Shown in pieces: positions 63,982 to 64,000 of a DNA stretch of 64,000 nt. The stretch comes from Natrialba aegyptia DSM 13077. GTDB lineage: Archaea; Halobacteriota; Halobacteria; Halobacteriales; Natrialbaceae. The position numbers and the translations under genes are program-made. The notes under the pieces were generated by a model, which was not told the DNA's origin, did no database searches, and worked only from the letters and a program-made list of their open reading frames with translations. Where the stretch lies: assembly GCF_000337535.1 (NCBI RefSeq), contig NZ_AOIP01000009.1, forward strand, positions 56,375-120,374, written 5' to 3'. Numbering within the stretch: position 1 is the first letter of the stretch; every line of letters starts with the position of its first letter.

Positions 63982-64000
63982 CTGTCTCTTATACACATCT
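63982..64000 (+). other. Tn5/Nextera mosaic-end adapter (assembly artefact)
   Basis: The final 19 bases are exactly CTGTCTCTTATACACATCT, the transposase mosaic end used in tagmentation libraries. They are not part of the genome and mark an untrimmed contig end. Confidence 0.93.

Overview
The window looks like one end of a haloarchaeal contig (class Halobacteria; a Natrinema/Haloterrigena-type member of the Natrialbales would fit, but that is inference). Support comes from the high GC, Asp/Glu-rich proteins, Tat-type signal peptides with lipoboxes, many TATA boxes 25-30 nt upstream of start codons (leaderless transcripts), an archaeal RNase P/proteasome gene string and a methylaspartate-cycle operon. 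The last 19 bases are exactly the Tn5/Nextera mosaic-end adapter, so position 64000 is not genomic. The left edge lies inside an insertion sequence.

Layout. 1-0.5 kb: 5' part of an IS200/IS605 TnpA and its end hairpin, touching the start of a Bat-type HTH regulator. 1.6-5.6 kb: three surface or membrane proteins with low-complexity linkers (a repeat-domain protein, a Tat lipoprotein deacetylase-like protein, a Thr-rich anchored protein). 5.7-11.8 kb: bacterial-type leucyl-tRNA synthetase, a palindromic intergenic element, a DUF420 membrane protein and a multi-PAS histidine kinase. 11.8-17.8 kb: ABC exporter, F420-type LLM oxidoreductase, Tat-exported PQQ-propeller protein, serine hydroxymethyltransferase. 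17.9-25.0 kb: a large CHAT-like protease, a TbsP-like regulator, then rnp3-methyltransferase-rnp2-psmA-SBDS. 25.2-32.8 kb: FUN14 protein, HflX, a gene remnant, a two-subunit thiolase, coil-rich and KaiC-like proteins, an exonuclease, a thioesterase and a HalOD1 protein. 33.5-38.5 kb: tRNA-Thr, GNAT, pgk, CBS protein, GTP cyclohydrolase III and DUF proteins. 38.5-45.3 kb: a sugar ABC importer with a Gfo/Idh/MocA dehydrogenase and a divergent ThuA protein, resembling rhizobial trehalose-utilization (thu) clusters. 45.3-51.9 kb: DUF389 protein, eIF2B-like protein, Mrp/ApbC, uracil-DNA glycosylase, DUF2064 protein. 51.9-57.6 kb: tRNA-Ser, a TnpB element with a small RHH gene, then a lower-GC stretch with polyphosphate kinase and a PPP phosphatase. 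57.9-64.0 kb: glmS-glmE-mal-mch-citE in one direction and a CoA-transferase (probably mct) in the other, together nearly the whole specific part of the methylaspartate cycle, by which haloarchaea assimilate acetyl-CoA.

No rRNA gene, CRISPR array or obvious replication origin is visible.
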